From Actinomycetes bacterium (GTDB lineage: Bacteria > Actinomycetota > Acidimicrobiia > Acidimicrobiales > Ilumatobacteraceae): a stretch of 64,000 nt of DNA. The stretch spans positions 186,001-250,000 of the forward strand of contig JAKOUY010000037.1 of NCBI GenBank assembly GCA_029782355.1, given 5' to 3'. Each line of letters begins with the position of its first letter. Position 1 is the stretch's first letter. This document shows positions 33,184-42,823 of the stretch, in pieces. A program made the position numbers and the translations under genes. The notes under the pieces were generated by a model, which saw nothing but the letters and a program-made list of their open reading frames with translations, made no database searches and had not been told where the DNA came from.

Positions 33184-33899
33184 GCGACGCCGACGATGGC
33201 GATCCCCGGCGGGAGGAACCCGCCGGGACCATCGCCGATCGGCTGGCCGCCATCCACGAGCGGATCCGGCGCGCCGGCGGAACGGACGTCCTGGTGGTCG
33301 GGGTGGCCAAGGGCCACCCGATCGGCCAGGTCGAGGCGGCCCTGGCCGCCGGGCTGACCACGGTGGGGGAGAGCTACGTCCAGGAGCTGGTCGGCAAGTA
33401 CCCCTCCGGCTGGGCGGCGCAGGGCGACGCCGCGGTGGAGATGCAGTTCATCGGCCACCTGCAGACCAACAAGGTCCGTGCGCTGGCCGGCCGGGTCGAC
33501 CTCGTCGCCAGCGTCGACCGGCCGGCGCTGGTGGCCGAGCTGGCCAGGCGGCTGCCCGGCTCCCGGGTGTTGGTCCAACCCAATCTGACGGGCGAGGCCA
33601 GCAAGACCGGCTGCCGGCCCGAGGATCTGGACGGACTGGTGGAGTCCTGCCAGGATGCCGGCCTGGTGGTCGACGGGCTGATGACCATCGGTCCGGCGTC
33701 GGGTGAGGGACGCGAGACCCGCCGAGTGTTCGCCGCGCTGCGCCGCTCCGTGGACCGCCTGGGTCTGCGGCACTGCTCGATGGGCATGTCCGACGACCTC
33801 GAGATCGCCGTCGGGGAGGGGTCCACGCAGGTGCGCATCGGCACCGCGCTGTTCGGCCCCCGGCCCGGGGTGCGCCCGCGCCCGGGCCGATCCGGCTAG
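33180..33899 (+). CDS. YggS-family PLP-binding protein
   Basis: Pyridoxal-phosphate homeostasis protein (YlmE/YggS/PLPBP) of 239 residues. The PLP lysine is in VGVAKGHP, GHLQTNKVRAL is present, and the phosphate-binding C-terminus reads GMSDDLEIAVGEGST then VRIGTALFG. The family binds PLP without catalysis and is commonly encoded beside sepF in Gram-positive bacteria. The TTG at 33180 overlaps the upstream stop (TTGA); the protein core starts at about residue 20, so a later start cannot be excluded. Confidence 0.9.
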   Translation: MSDADDGDPRREEPAGTIADRLAAIHERIRRAGGTDVLVVGVAKGHPIGQVEAALAAGLTTVGESYVQELVGKYPSGWAAQGDAAVEMQFIGHLQTNKVRALAGRVDLVASVDRPALVAELARRLPGSRVLVQPNLTGEASKTGCRPEDLDGLVESCQDAGLVVDGLMTIGPASGEGRETRRVFAALRRSVDRLGLRHCSMGMSDDLEIAVGEGSTQVRIGTALFGPRPGVRPRPGRSG

Positions 33900-33902
33900 C
33901 AT
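33897..33902 (+). promoter_or_regulatory. Possible -10 hexamer of sepF
   Basis: TAGCAT overlaps the YggS-type gene's stop codon; about 23 bases separate it from the sepF ATG. A ribosome binding site (GAGGAGG) lies between, so a short leader is expected. Confidence 0.4.
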
Positions 33903-33925
33903 TTTCGCCCGAGGAGGCATCGCCC

Positions 33926-34504
33926 ATGTGGAAGAAGGCCATGGACTATCTCGGGTTGGGGCCCGACGACGCGTACGACGACTACGACGCCGAGCCGGAA
34001 CCCGCACCCCGTGGTCGCGGTCGTGGTCCTCGGGAGCGTGACAGCCGCGATCCACGCGACGCCCGCGACTACGACACGGGCGCCCAGCCGCGCTACGCCG
34101 ACTACGACGAGGCTCCGAGCCGCTCCTCGCAGCGCCCCAGCTTTCCCCAGCGGGAGAGCGACGTGGTCGTCCGCCGCCCGGCGCCGGCCCCGGACGACTC
34201 CTCGGTCCAGCCCCGACCGCTCAACCCGCCACCGGTGCGACCCCAGCCGGTGCGCAGCTCCCCGGGCCCGATGGCCGAGCCGCACTCGGTCCGGCCGCGC
34301 CGCTTCGACGCCGCTCAGGAGGTGGCCGACAAGTTCAAGGAGGGTTCGCCGGTCATCATGAACCTGGAGGGGTGCGAGCGCGACGTCGCCCGGCGGTTGA
34401 TCGACTTCGCCAGCGGCATCTGCTACGCCCTCAACGGCAGCATGGAGAAAGTCGCCACCGGCGTCTACCTGCTGAAGCCGTACGGGTCGAACCACCACGG
34501 CTGA
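33926..34504 (+). CDS. sepF: SepF, membrane anchor of the Z-ring
   Basis: A 192-residue protein. The N-terminus MWKKAMDYLGLG is the amphipathic membrane-binding helix. A ~110-residue Pro/Arg/Asp-rich linker leads to the conserved SepF domain (about 125-192) with VIMNLEGCERDVARRLIDF and the dimer region. SepF tethers the FtsZ C-terminal peptide to the membrane and substitutes for FtsA, which is absent here. The ATG is preceded by GAGGAGG. ylmG (yggT), which often follows sepF, is not present. Confidence 0.95.
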   Translation: MWKKAMDYLGLGPDDAYDDYDAEPEPAPRGRGRGPRERDSRDPRDARDYDTGAQPRYADYDEAPSRSSQRPSFPQRESDVVVRRPAPAPDDSSVQPRPLNPPPVRPQPVRSSPGPMAEPHSVRPRRFDAAQEVADKFKEGSPVIMNLEGCERDVARRLIDFASGICYALNGSMEKVATGVYLLKPYGSNHHG

Positions 34505-34558
34505 CCGTCAGCCCGCGCGCTGACCACCGGGTCCGGACCGGCGTCCGGCGCGTCTCGC

Positions 34559-34564
34559 TAGTGT
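34559..34564 (+). promoter_or_regulatory. Predicted -10 hexamer of divIVA (leaderless)
   Basis: TAGTGT followed by exactly 7 bases and the ATG at 34572. Confidence 0.55.
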
Positions 34565-34571
34565 GTCGCCC

Positions 34572-35483
34572 ATGGAGTTGAGCCCCCACCTGGCCCGCAC
34601 GATCGCCTTCCGCACCGTCCGCAAGGGCTACGACCCGGCCGAGGTCGACGCCTTTCGCGAGCAGGCCGCGTCGGCCATCGAGAACGCCCAGAACCAGGCC
34701 ACGGCCATGGAGGCCCGCGCCCGGGCGGCCATCGCCAAGCTGCAGGAGGCCACCCAGGCTGCCGCCGAGCGACCGGCCGCCGCCGCCGTTGCACCGGCTC
34801 CGGCTGCCGAGCCGGCCGCCGCGCCGGATCGAGGGGCGACGCCCGAGCGCCCGCCCGCCCGCGAGGTCGCGGCCACGGCGAACGATGCCGAGACGATCAG
34901 CCGGACCCTGCTGCTGGCCCAGCGGACCGCCGAGAACACCGTCGCCGAGGCCAAGTCCTCGGCCGAGTCGATCGTCAGCGAGGCCCGGGCCACCGCCGCA
35001 GCCGAGATCCACGAGGCCCGCTCGGAGACCACTCGGCTGATCGACGAGGCCAAGGCCGAGGCCCGCCGCCAGGCCGAGTCCGAGCGGGTCGCCGCCGAGA
35101 ACGAGGTCCAGGCGCTGCTGGCCCGGCGCGAGTTCCTCCTGTCCGACGTGGAGTACCTCGAGCAGCACATCGCCGCGCAGCGCCAGCGGGTCAAGGGGGC
35201 GGCCGATTCGCTGCTGGACATCGTCGAGCGCCAGCCATCCGGGCTGGCCGAGGCCCGCCGCCCGCTGCTGTCGGCCTCGGCCGATCCCGAGCCGACGCCT
35301 GCCGGAGATCGTGGTCCCGCCGCCACGCCGCCGGGCTGGGACGGCAACGGCACGATGCCCGACGAGGAGGTTGCCGTCGACCACGGGGCGCCCGGCCAGG
35401 GCGGTGGGGAGCTGCTCGAGCCGACCCCGGTGCACCAGGAGGCCCTGCTCGAATTCGGCGACGAGGACTCGACCGAGCACTAG
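34572..35483 (+). CDS. divIVA: DivIVA/Wag31-like polar-growth protein
   Basis: Coiled-coil protein of 303 residues. The N-terminal membrane-curvature domain includes FRTVRKGYDPAEVDAFR, the DivIVA hallmark. Long Ala/Glu/Arg heptad regions lie at about 25-65 and 110-210, separated by an Ala/Pro-rich linker. The C-terminal ~80 residues are acidic and disordered. It should mark curved or polar membrane and recruit wall synthesis. The ATG at 34572 is 7 bases after TAGTGT; a GTG at 34563 inside that region is less likely. Confidence 0.92.
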   Translation: MELSPHLARTIAFRTVRKGYDPAEVDAFREQAASAIENAQNQATAMEARARAAIAKLQEATQAAAERPAAAAVAPAPAAEPAAAPDRGATPERPPAREVAATANDAETISRTLLLAQRTAENTVAEAKSSAESIVSEARATAAAEIHEARSETTRLIDEAKAEARRQAESERVAAENEVQALLARREFLLSDVEYLEQHIAAQRQRVKGAADSLLDIVERQPSGLAEARRPLLSASADPEPTPAGDRGPAATPPGWDGNGTMPDEEVAVDHGAPGQGGGELLEPTPVHQEALLEFGDEDSTEH

Positions 35484-35486
35484 GCT
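35481..35486 (+). promoter_or_regulatory. Possible -10 hexamer of ileS
   Basis: TAGGCT overlaps the divIVA stop codon; the ileS start lies about 70 bases downstream. No T-box or other leader RNA was recognised in the short gap. Confidence 0.35.
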
Positions 35487-35556
35487 GAACGGTCCCCAGC
35501 CCGCCGTCGCCTGAGCTCCCATCGTGGGTCGCACGAGGTGCGGCCGAAGAGTCACC

Positions 35557-38500
35557 GTGCCGTATCCCACCATCCCCGCGCAACCATCGTTCCCCGAGCT
35601 CGAGCGTCAGGTCCTGGCGTTCTGGGATGCCGATGCCACCTTCGAGGCCTCGATCGCCGAGCGCCAGGGGGACGACGAGTACGTCTTCTACGACGGCCCG
35701 CCGTTCGCCAACGGGTTGCCGCACTACGGCCACCTGCTGACCGGGTTCGTCAAGGACGCGGTCCCGCGCTACCGGACCATGCGCGGCCAGCAGGTCCATC
35801 GCCGGTTCGGCTGGGACTGCCACGGTCTGCCGGCCGAGGTCGTCGCCGAGCAGGAGCTGGGCATCAGCGGCCACCCGGCGATCACCGCCTTCGGCATCGA
35901 TCGGTTCAACGACGCCTGCCGGCGCAGCGTCCTGCAGTTCACCGATGACTGGCACCGCTACGTCACCCGCCAGGCCCGCTGGGTCGACTTCGCCCACGAC
36001 TACAAGACCCTCGACACGGACTACATGGAGAGCGTCATGTGGGCCTTCAAGTCGTTGTGGGATCGCGGCCTGATCTACGAGGGCCACCGCGTCCTGGCCT
36101 ACTGCTGGCGGTGCGAGACCCCGCTCAGCAACACCGAGACGCGGATGGACGACGTCTACCGCGATCGTCAGGACCCGGCGGTCACGGTCATGTTCACCCT
36201 CGACAACGGCGACCAGTTGCTGGCCTGGACCACCACCCCGTGGACGCTGCCGTCGAACCTGGCGCTGGCCGTCGGCCCGGACATCGACTACGCGGTGATG
36301 GAGGAGCACGGACGGCGCTACATCCTGGCCGATGCCCGGGTGGGGGCCTACGAGCGCGAGCTGGCTGGCGCGACGCGGGTGGGCACTCTCACCGGTGCCG
36401 AGCTGGTCGGGCGGACCTACACCCCGCTGTTCCCGTTCCTGACCGAGACCCCCAACGCGTTCCGGGTCCTGGCTGGCGACTTCGTCAGCACCGAGGACGG
36501 CACGGGCGTGGTGCACATGTCGCCAGGCCACGGCGAGGACGACCAGAACGTGTGCAACGCCGCCGGCATCCCCACCGTGGTGCCGATGGACGAGCACGGT
36601 CGGTACACCGCCGAGATCACCCCGTGGGCCCACGTCCACGTGTTCGACGCCAACCCGCTGGTGATCAAGGATCTCAAGCAGCGTGGGGTGCTGGTCCGCC
36701 ACGACAGCTACGTGCACGCCTACCCGCACTGCTGGCGCTGCGCCGAGCCGCTCGTCTACCGGGCCATCGGCTCGTGGTTCGTCCAGGTCACCGCGTTCCG
36801 CGACCGGATGGTCGAGCTCAACCAGCAGATCACCTGGGTGCCCGAGCACGTCAAGGACGGCAGCTTCGGCAAGTGGCTGGCCAACGCCCGGGACTGGTCG
36901 ATCAGCCGCAATCGCTTCTGGGGCTCGCCGATCCCGGTGTGGAAGAGCGACGACCCGGCCTACCCGCGCGTCGACGCCTACGGGTCGATCGCCGAGCTGG
37001 AGCGGGACTTCGGGGTCGCCGTCGCCGACCTGCATCGCCCGTTCGTCGACCAGTTGGTCCGACCGAACCCCGACGACCCGACCGGCCGTTCGATGATGCG
37101 CCGGGTCCCCGAGGTGCTGGACTGCTGGTTCGAGTCCGGCTCGATGCCCTACGCCCAGGTGCACTACCCGTTCGAGAACCGCGAGTGGTTCGACAGCCAC
37201 TACCCGGGCGACTTCATCGTCGAGTACATCGGCCAGACCCGCGGCTGGTTCTACACCCTGCACGTCCTGGCCACCGCCCTGTTCGACCGGCCGGCCTTCA
37301 GCACCTGCGTCAGCCACGGCATCGTCCTCGGCGACGACGGCCAGAAGATGTCGAAGAGCCTGAAGAACTACCCCGACCCGATGGTCATGTTCGACACCTA
37401 CGGCAGCGACGCGATGCGCTGGTACCTGCTGTCCAGCACCATCCTGCGTGGCACGGACCTGGCGGTGACCGAGGACGGCATCCGCGACAGCGTCCGTCAC
37501 GTGCTCCTGCCGATCTGGAACACCTGGTACTTCCTGGCGCTGTACGCCAATGCCGGCGGGTGCACCGGGACCTGGCGGACCGATTCGACCGATGTCCTCG
37601 ACCGCTACGTGCTGGCCAAGACCGGTGCGCTGATCCGCCAGGTCACCGCGGCCATGGACGACTACGACCTGTTCGCCGCGTGCGGAGCGATCCGCAGCTT
37701 CCTCGACGCCCTGACCAACTGGTACGTGCGCCGCAGCCGGGAGCGGTTCTGGTCCGCCGACCAGCAGGCGGTCGACACGCTGCACACCGTGCTGGCCACG
37801 CTGTGCCAGGTGGCCGCTCCGTTGCTGCCGCTGACGGCCGAGGCGGTCCACCGTGACCTGACCGGCCAGCGCAGCGTGCACCTCACCGACTGGCCCTCGG
37901 CGGACGCCTTCCCGGAGGATGCCGAGCTGATCGGGTCGATGGACCTCGTCCGGGACGTGTGCTCCTCGGCGCTGCGGGTGCGCAAGTCGCACCAGCTGCG
38001 CGTCCGCCAGCCGCTCGGGGCGATGACCGTGGCGGTGGCCGATGCCGACCGGCTGGCCCCCTTCGTCGAGTTGATCACCGACGAGACGAACATCAAGCGC
38101 GTCGAGCTGACCGGTGACGTCGATCGGGTGGCCCGCTACGACCTCCAGCCCGTACCAGCGGCGCTGGGGCCGAGGCTCGGTGGAGCGACCCAACAGGTGA
38201 TCAAGGCGATCAAGTCCGGCGACTGGCAGCGCACGGCCGACGGGGTCGTCGCCGGCGGCGTGGCGCTGCTCGACGGCGAGTACCAGCTGCGCCTGGTGGT
38301 CGACGGCGACGGCGCCAGCGGGGCGCTGGGCGCTGCCGATGGCGTGGTCGTGCTCGATACCACGGTGACCGACGAGCTGCGCGCCGAGGGCGTGACGCGC
38401 GACGTGATCCGTCTGGTCCAGCAGGCCCGCCGGGATGCCGGCCTGCACGTCAGCGACCGGATCGCCCTGACGCTCGTCACGACCGACGAGCTGGGTGCCC

Positions 38501-38676
38501 AGATCGAGGCCCATGCCGACCTGCTGCGCGCCGCCACCCTGGCGACCGCGCTGCACCTCGACACTGCCGGTGCGGCACCAGCGGGCGACGACCGCCCGGT
38601 GGGCGCCGGCTCGGTCCAGGCCGAGTTGGACGGGGTCCCGATCGAGATCGGGATCACCGTCACGGCCACTCCCTGA
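35557..38676 (+). CDS. ileS: Isoleucyl-tRNA synthetase
   Basis: Class I aminoacyl-tRNA synthetase of 1039 residues. The HIGH motif reads HYGH at 56-59 after PPFANGLP, the CP1 editing domain includes [13 protein letters not shown] and GHGEDD, and KMSKS is at 597-601. The C-terminal anticodon-binding part is the long, eukaryote-like IleRS type common in actinobacteria; no C-terminal zinc finger is seen. The GTG at 35557 gives the usual start [15 protein letters not shown]; a GTG at 35524 would add 11 residues. Confidence 0.96.
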   Translation: MPYPTIPAQPSFPELERQVLAFWDADATFEASIAERQGDDEYVFYDGPPFANGLPHYGHLLTGFVKDAVPRYRTMRGQQVHRRFGWDCHGLPAEVVAEQELGISGHPAITAFGIDRFNDACRRSVLQFTDDWHRYVTRQARWVDFAHDYKTLDTDYMESVMWAFKSLWDRGLIYEGHRVLAYCWRCETPLSNTETRMDDVYRDRQDPAVTVMFTLDNGDQLLAWTTTPWTLPSNLALAVGPDIDYAVMEEHGRRYILADARVGAYERELAGATRVGTLTGAELVGRTYTPLFPFLTETPNAFRVLAGDFVSTEDGTGVVHMSPGHGEDDQNVCNAAGIPTVVPMDEHGRYTAEITPWAHVHVFDANPLVIKDLKQRGVLVRHDSYVHAYPHCWRCAEPLVYRAIGSWFVQVTAFRDRMVELNQQITWVPEHVKDGSFGKWLANARDWSISRNRFWGSPIPVWKSDDPAYPRVDAYGSIAELERDFGVAVADLHRPFVDQLVRPNPDDPTGRSMMRRVPEVLDCWFESGSMPYAQVHYPFENREWFDSHYPGDFIVEYIGQTRGWFYTLHVLATALFDRPAFSTCVSHGIVLGDDGQKMSKSLKNYPDPMVMFDTYGSDAMRWYLLSSTILRGTDLAVTEDGIRDSVRHVLLPIWNTWYFLALYANAGGCTGTWRTDSTDVLDRYVLAKTGALIRQVTAAMDDYDLFAACGAIRSFLDALTNWYVRRSRERFWSADQQAVDTLHTVLATLCQVAAPLLPLTAEAVHRDLTGQRSVHLTDWPSADAFPEDAELIGSMDLVRDVCSSALRVRKSHQLRVRQPLGAMTVAVADADRLAPFVELITDETNIKRVELTGDVDRVARYDLQPVPAALGPRLGGATQQVIKAIKSGDWQRTADGVVAGGVALLDGEYQLRLVVDGDGASGALGAADGVVVLDTTVTDELRAEGVTRDVIRLVQQARRDAGLHVSDRIALTLVTTDELGAQIEAHADLLRAATLATALHLDTAGAAPAGDDRPVGAGSVQAELDGVPIEIGITVTATP

Positions 38677-38687
38677 GTCTTCCCCGG

Positions 38688-38693
38688 TAGCAT
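38688..38693 (+). promoter_or_regulatory. Possible -10 hexamer of the DksA/TraR-like gene
   Basis: TAGCAT lies 12 bases after the ileS stop, with a leader of about 65 bases before a GGGAGGAG ribosome binding site and the ATG at 38768. Confidence 0.4.
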
Positions 38694-38767
38694 CCCCCGA
38701 TCGTCGTCCCCGGTGGTCCGCCACCGCGGCCGGCACGTCCGAGGATCACGTCGAGGGAGGAGCGTCG

Positions 38768-40150
38768 ATGGCGTCCAAGCAGGTGGCCAGGTCCACGTCG
38801 AAGCCGGCCGGCAAGCCGAGCACCGCCCGCGCCGGCGCCACGGCGGCGACGGCAGCCAAGGCGGCCAAGCCGGCGACCGGCCGGGCGGCACCGGCGTCGT
38901 CCGCCCCGGCGTCCGCCCCGACGTCCAGGGCCGGATCCAGCGCGGCGTCGAAGGGGGCGTCCAAGGGGGCGTCCAAGGGGGCGTCCAAGGGGACGTCCAA
39001 GGGGGCATCGACGTCGGTCCCCACGGCCACACCCAAGCCGTCCGCCTCCCCGGCGGCGACCCAGAAGACCGCCACGTCCACGTCGGCCGCGTCGAAGACG
39101 GCCGCGTCCACGTCGGCCGCGTCCAAGACCGCAGCGCCCAAGTCGGTCGCGTCCAAGACGGCCGCGTCCACGTCGGCCGCCTCCAAGCCGGCCGCGTCCA
39201 AGACCGCAGCGTCCAAGACCGCAGCGTCCAAGACCGCAGCGTCCAAGACCGCAGCGTCGAAGTCGGCCGCGTCCAAGACGGCCGCGTCGACGAAGGCCGT
39301 GGCACCCAAGCCTGCCCCATCCAAGACGGCGGCTGCCAAGACGGCGGCTCCGAAGACGGCGGCATCCGAGACGGCGGCTGCCAAGACGGCATCCAAGGCC
39401 GCAGCGGCGAAGGCGGCGGCATCCCAGCACGTCGCCACCACGAGCTCGGCCAGCAAGCGGTCGGCGGCGGCGACGGCACCCACGGTCACCCGCGGGTCCT
39501 CCAAGACCGATGCAGCGACGGCCACCACGACGGCGGCGACCAAGCCGACCAAGCCGACCAAGCCGGGGGCGGCCACGCCGTCGGCTGGATCGCCGGCAGG
39601 GGGAACGACGCCGGCCAGGCCGGGCTCGGGAGCCTCGTCCGCTGCGGCGCCAACCTCCACCTCGGGCCCGGCGGCGGCCCCCACCGCCCGTCCGGCCAAG
39701 GCCCCGGCCAAGCCGGCCCCGGCCGGGCCGCCACCGGTGAAGGGGGTCACCAAGGACGGCATCGCCTACACCAAGGACTTCGACGCCAAGTTCCTGAGCG
39801 CCCAGCGTGACGCCCTCCTGGCGCAGAAGAAGATGCTGCTCGGCCAAGCCGATTGGCTGGAGGCCGAAGCCCATCACCTGATCGAGGAACAGGAGATGGG
39901 CGACGTGCAGTTCGACGACGAGGGCGGAGAGGGGGACGCGATGGTCATCGAGCGCGAGCGTGACCTGGCCCTGTCGGCCCAGGCCCGCCAGGAGATCGAA
40001 GACATCGACGCCGCCCTGGCCCGCCTCACCGCGGGCACCTATGGCTACTCGGTCGAGTCGGCCCGGCCGATCCCGCGAGAGCGACTCGAGGCCATCCCGT
40101 GGGCGACGGTGCTGGTCGAGGAGAAGGCCGGCGGGATCGGGCGTCGGTGA
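38768..40150 (+). CDS. DksA/TraR-like protein with histone-H1-like tail and no zinc cysteines
   Basis: A 460-residue two-part protein. Residues 1 to about 322 are almost only Ala, Lys, Ser, Thr and Pro with SKGA and SKTAA repeats, like histone H1/HctB tails. Residues about 323-460 match DksA/TraR: a coiled coil ([16 protein letters not shown]) and [20 protein letters not shown] followed by LEAIPWATV. In this family the segment after GTYG normally has CxxC, with a second CxxC after the RLEA segment; here all four zinc cysteines are replaced. The gene sits between ileS and lspA as in Streptomyces. A role in DNA or RNA polymerase binding is inferred. The ATG has GGGAGGAG upstream. Confidence 0.88.
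   Translation: MASKQVARSTSKPAGKPSTARAGATAATAAKAAKPATGRAAPASSAPASAPTSRAGSSAASKGASKGASKGASKGTSKGASTSVPTATPKPSASPAATQKTATSTSAASKTAASTSAASKTAAPKSVASKTAASTSAASKPAASKTAASKTAASKTAASKTAASKSAASKTAASTKAVAPKPAPSKTAAAKTAAPKTAASETAAAKTASKAAAAKAAASQHVATTSSASKRSAAATAPTVTRGSSKTDAATATTTAATKPTKPTKPGAATPSAGSPAGGTTPARPGSGASSAAAPTSTSGPAAAPTARPAKAPAKPAPAGPPPVKGVTKDGIAYTKDFDAKFLSAQRDALLAQKKMLLGQADWLEAEAHHLIEEQEMGDVQFDDEGGEGDAMVIERERDLALSAQARQEIEDIDAALARLTAGTYGYSVESARPIPRERLEAIPWATVLVEEKAGGIGRR
38953..39000 (+). repeat. 12-bp coding tandem repeat (SKGA units)
   Basis: Four adjacent copies of gggggcgtccaa, the last with one change, followed by a degenerate fifth. They encode Ser-Lys-Gly-Ala/Thr units in the tail of the DksA/TraR-like protein. 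Confidence 0.9.
39200..39259 (+). repeat. 15-bp coding tandem repeat (SKTAA units)
   Basis: Four adjacent copies of aagaccgcagcgtcc, with one change at the end of the last. They sit in a wider field of diverged copies from about 39060 to 39420, all in frame with the protein. Confidence 0.9.
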
Positions 40151-40662
40151 GTTCACCGGCGGCCGGGGCCGCGCCGGGTCGGGCCCTGCGGGTCGCCGTT
40201 CCCGTCGCCGCGGGTGTGGTCGTCGTCGATCAACTGGCCAAGCACTGGGCGGTCGGCTCGCTCGGGGCGAGGCCCCGTCACGTGTGGTGGACCCTGCAGT
40301 GGAACCTGTCCTACAACCGGGGGATGGCCTTCTCGACCGGGCAGAACGCCGGGGTGCTCATCGGCCTGGTCGCCCTGGCGGTAGTGGCCGCGGTCGTCGT
40401 GGCCCTCGCCCGGCAGCGGGTCACGCCGGGCGTGGTGGCGGTCGCCGCCGGGCTGGTGATCGGTGGCGCGCTGGGCAACGTCGCCGATCGGCTGTTCCGC
40501 GGTCGCGGCTGGTTGCACGGCTCGGTGGTCGACTTCATCGACTTCCAGTGGTTCCCGATCTTCAACCTGGCTGACGCGGCCATCAACGTCGGCGCGGCCC
40601 TCTACCTGATCTGGGCGGTCGTCGCCGACCGGCGTTCCCCCGCCCGGTCGGATGCGCCGTGA
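40147..40662 (+). CDS. lspA: Lipoprotein signal peptidase (signal peptidase II)
   Basis: Membrane aspartic protease of 171 residues that removes lipoprotein signal peptides. Four hydrophobic helices are visible. The two catalytic aspartates lie in GNVADRL and [20 protein letters not shown] matches the conserved NxGxAF motif. It overlaps the DksA/TraR-like gene (GTGA) and rluD. Substrates in this window would include the GerMN lipoprotein. Confidence 0.95.
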   Translation: MSSPAAGAAPGRALRVAVPVAAGVVVVDQLAKHWAVGSLGARPRHVWWTLQWNLSYNRGMAFSTGQNAGVLIGLVALAVVAAVVVALARQRVTPGVVAVAAGLVIGGALGNVADRLFRGRGWLHGSVVDFIDFQWFPIFNLADAAINVGAALYLIWAVVADRRSPARSDAP

Positions 40663-41606
40663 TCGACGAGACCATCCCGGCCGCGCTGGACGGCGAGCGG
40701 CTCGACCGCATCGTCGCGCTGTCCACCGGGTGCACCCGTGCCGAGGCTGCCGCGCTGGTCCGTGACGGGGGAGCGGAGCTGGACGGGTGCGTCGTCACGG
40801 TGGGCAAGCAGCGGGTCCGCGCCGGCCAGCAGATGCGCATCGATCCCCGGCTGATCCCCCGGGCCGTCGGTCCGCAGCCCGATCCGACCGTTGAGGTGCC
40901 GGTGGTGTACGAAGACGCTGCGGTGATCGTCGTCGACAAGCCGGCCGGCCTGGTGGTCCATCCGGGCTCGGGTCGCCCGGATGGCACCCTGGTCAACGGA
41001 CTGCTGGCCCGCTATCCCGAGCTGGCCGGGGTCGGCGAGGAGCATCGGCCGGGCATCGTCCACCGCCTCGACGCCGGGACGTCGGGGCTGATGGTCGTCG
41101 CCCGGACCGCCGCCGCGGCCACGGCACTGGTCGACGCCCTGTCCCGGCGACTGGTCCGGCGGGTCTACCGAACCCTGGTCTGGGGCCACCTCGCGCATGC
41201 CAATGGGGTGATCGAGGCCCCCATCGGCCGCGACCCGCGCCTCGCCCAGCGGATGGCGGTGGTGGTGGACGGCAAGCCGGCGCGCACCGAGTACGCCGTG
41301 GACGACTGCTTCGACGTGGTGCGTGGTCCCGACGGCGAGACGCCGCTCGACACGGCGTTGCTGACCTGCCGGTTGGAGACCGGGCGGACCCACCAGATCC
41401 GGGTTCACCTGTCTGCCGCCGGGCATCCGGTCGTTGGCGACCCAACCTATGGCGGTGTGCGCCCGGGGCTGCAGCTCGACCGCCCGTTCCTGCACGCCGC
41501 CGAGCTGAGCTTCGCCCACCCGACCGACGGCACGATGTTGTCCGTCGTCTCGCCGTTGCCGGCCGACCTCGTCGCCGTGCTCGACCGGCTGGGACGCGGC
41601 CCGTGA
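40659..41606 (+). CDS. rluD: RluD-type 23S rRNA pseudouridine synthase
   Basis: A 315-residue protein. An S4-like RNA-binding domain (about 10-70) is followed by the RluA/RluD catalytic domain with [10 protein letters not shown] (catalytic Asp) and [12 protein letters not shown]. The activity is pseudouridylation of helix 69 of 23S rRNA, though related specificities occur. The GTG start overlaps lspA, matching the lspA-rluD pair of many bacteria. Confidence 0.94.
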   Translation: MIDETIPAALDGERLDRIVALSTGCTRAEAAALVRDGGAELDGCVVTVGKQRVRAGQQMRIDPRLIPRAVGPQPDPTVEVPVVYEDAAVIVVDKPAGLVVHPGSGRPDGTLVNGLLARYPELAGVGEEHRPGIVHRLDAGTSGLMVVARTAAAATALVDALSRRLVRRVYRTLVWGHLAHANGVIEAPIGRDPRLAQRMAVVVDGKPARTEYAVDDCFDVVRGPDGETPLDTALLTCRLETGRTHQIRVHLSAAGHPVVGDPTYGGVRPGLQLDRPFLHAAELSFAHPTDGTMLSVVSPLPADLVAVLDRLGRGP

Positions 41607-41643
41607 CGCGCTGGCCGACGTCGCTGGCGCGCCGGTGGGGCCG

Positions 41644-41808
41644 ATGGAGCGCGTCGTCGCCGGCGAGGGCGTCATCTACTGGCGATGCCCGGTCGGTTCG
41701 ACACTGACCACGCCGTTCGCCGCCGTGCTGGCCCATCGGCGGCTGCGGGCGCGGACCACGACGCGCAACCTGACCACGCTGGAGAAGATGGTCACGCCGG
41801 TGGGTTGA
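41644..41808 (+). CDS. Candidate small protein after rluD
   Basis: A 54-codon ATG frame between rluD and the convergent GNAT gene, overlapping the latter's 3' end by 17 bases. About nine in ten codons end in G or C, as expected for real genes here. A GTG at 41635 could extend it by three residues. The product contains one Cys and several Arg/Thr residues and matches nothing I recognise. No ribosome binding site is obvious, so support is moderate at best. Confidence 0.38.
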   Translation: MERVVAGEGVIYWRCPVGSTLTTPFAAVLAHRRLRARTTTRNLTTLEKMVTPVG

Positions 41809-42343
41809 CCGGTGCCGCAGCCGGTCCGGCGCCGTCCCCGGCGACCCACGCCCACTCGTGCTCCCCGTCGACGGAACGCCCGGTGGGCCGCATCCCGCAC
41901 GCCGCAGCGACGCGCTCGGACGGCACGTGTCCGGGTTGGACGTGGGCGAGCAGGCGAGGCGCGCCACCACCACGGAGCTCGCCGGCCAGTGCCTGCGCCG
42001 CCTCGCTGGCGAACCCTCGTCCCTGCCATGGGGTGCCGATCACCAAGGCGAGCTCCACCGCGCCCGTGGCACGGTCACGCGTCGCCTGGACGTACCCGAC
42101 GGCCCGGGGCGCGTCGGTGGTGCGAACGATCCAGTTGTGCCAGTCCTGCCGGCCGCGGGGATCACCGGCGAGCTGCCGTTCGTAGCGACGCCGCAACGCC
42201 GACAACCCCGGTGGGTCCCCGCCGATGACCGAGTAGAGCGCCGGGTCGCCGAGCACCTCGACCATCTCGTCGGCATCCTCGACACGGAGCGGATCGAGTT
42301 GCACCCGCCGGGCGACGATCGACGCTGGGGAACGAGCCGTCAC
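41792..42343 (-). CDS. GNAT-family N-acetyltransferase
   Basis: A 183-residue acetyltransferase of the RimJ/RimL-like group. The opening RRVQLDPLRVEDADEM, the central ELALVIG strand, and the acetyl-CoA loop PWQGRGFASEAA are the family features. Substrate is unknown. It lies 6 bases downstream of the Rrf2 regulator gene and is probably co-transcribed and co-regulated with it. Confidence 0.85.
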   Translation of the reverse strand: MTARSPASIVARRVQLDPLRVEDADEMVEVLGDPALYSVIGGDPPGLSALRRRYERQLAGDPRGRQDWHNWIVRTTDAPRAVGYVQATRDRATGAVELALVIGTPWQGRGFASEAAQALAGELRGGGAPRLLAHVQPGHVPSERVAAACGMRPTGRSVDGEHEWAWVAGDGAGPAAAPVNPPA

Positions 42344-42349
42344 GTCGAG

Positions 42350-42817
42350 CTAGACCGACGTGACCAGGTCGGCCACGGACAGGTCCGGGAGGGCCGCCCG
42401 ACCCTGGGCGGCATCGGCCACGGACTGCAGGGTGTAGCCGTCGAGCAAGCGACGCATGTGCTCGCTGGCGGCCTTCCAGATGGTCAGCAGCACGCACTGG
42501 CCCTCGTGGTTGCACGACCCGTCCTGGTGGGGTTCGCCGAAGTCGCCGACGCTGATCGGCCCGTCGACGGCGCTGAGGATCTCGCTGAGCTTGATGTCCT
42601 GCGGGCTCCGAGCCAGGACGTACCCGCCGCCGACGCCGCGTTTGGAGCGCACCAGGCCGGCGCCCTTCAGGGCGAGGAGGATCTGCTCCAGGTACGGCTG
42701 GGGGATCGCCGTCCGTTCGGCGATGTCGCGCACCGACGTGGGCCCGCCGTCGTCGAGATGGAGCGTCAGGGACAGCAGGGCCCGGCAGGCGTAGTCACCC
42801 TTGCTGGAAACCCTCAC
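42350..42817 (-). CDS. Rrf2-family transcriptional regulator
   Basis: A 155-residue winged-helix regulator. SSKGDYACRALLSL, then IAERTAIPQPYLEQIL (recognition helix region) and KRGVGGGYVLAR (wing) are diagnostic. The sensor segment has only a Cx5C pair (GSCNHEGQC); the third ligand cysteine of IscR/NsrR-type cluster proteins is not evident. Another Cys sits near the N-terminus. It may bind an Fe-S cluster with other ligands or sense thiols like CymR. The GTG at 42817 is 6 bases after TACGAT. Confidence 0.9.
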   Translation of the reverse strand: MRVSSKGDYACRALLSLTLHLDDGGPTSVRDIAERTAIPQPYLEQILLALKGAGLVRSKRGVGGGYVLARSPQDIKLSEILSAVDGPISVGDFGEPHQDGSCNHEGQCVLLTIWKAASEHMRRLLDGYTLQSVADAAQGRAALPDLSVADLVTSV

Positions 42818-42823
42818 GCCGCC

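Noticed and set aside
35191-38736. A 1181-codon minus-strand frame opposite ileS
   Set aside because: The product is low-complexity Gly/Val/Asp/Arg-rich sequence with no domain. It mirrors the codon bias of ileS, whose motifs are intact.
38947-39440. Regular repeats resembling a CRISPR or minisatellite locus
   Set aside because: They are contiguous 12- and 15-bp units in frame with a protein. There are no unique spacers and no cas genes.
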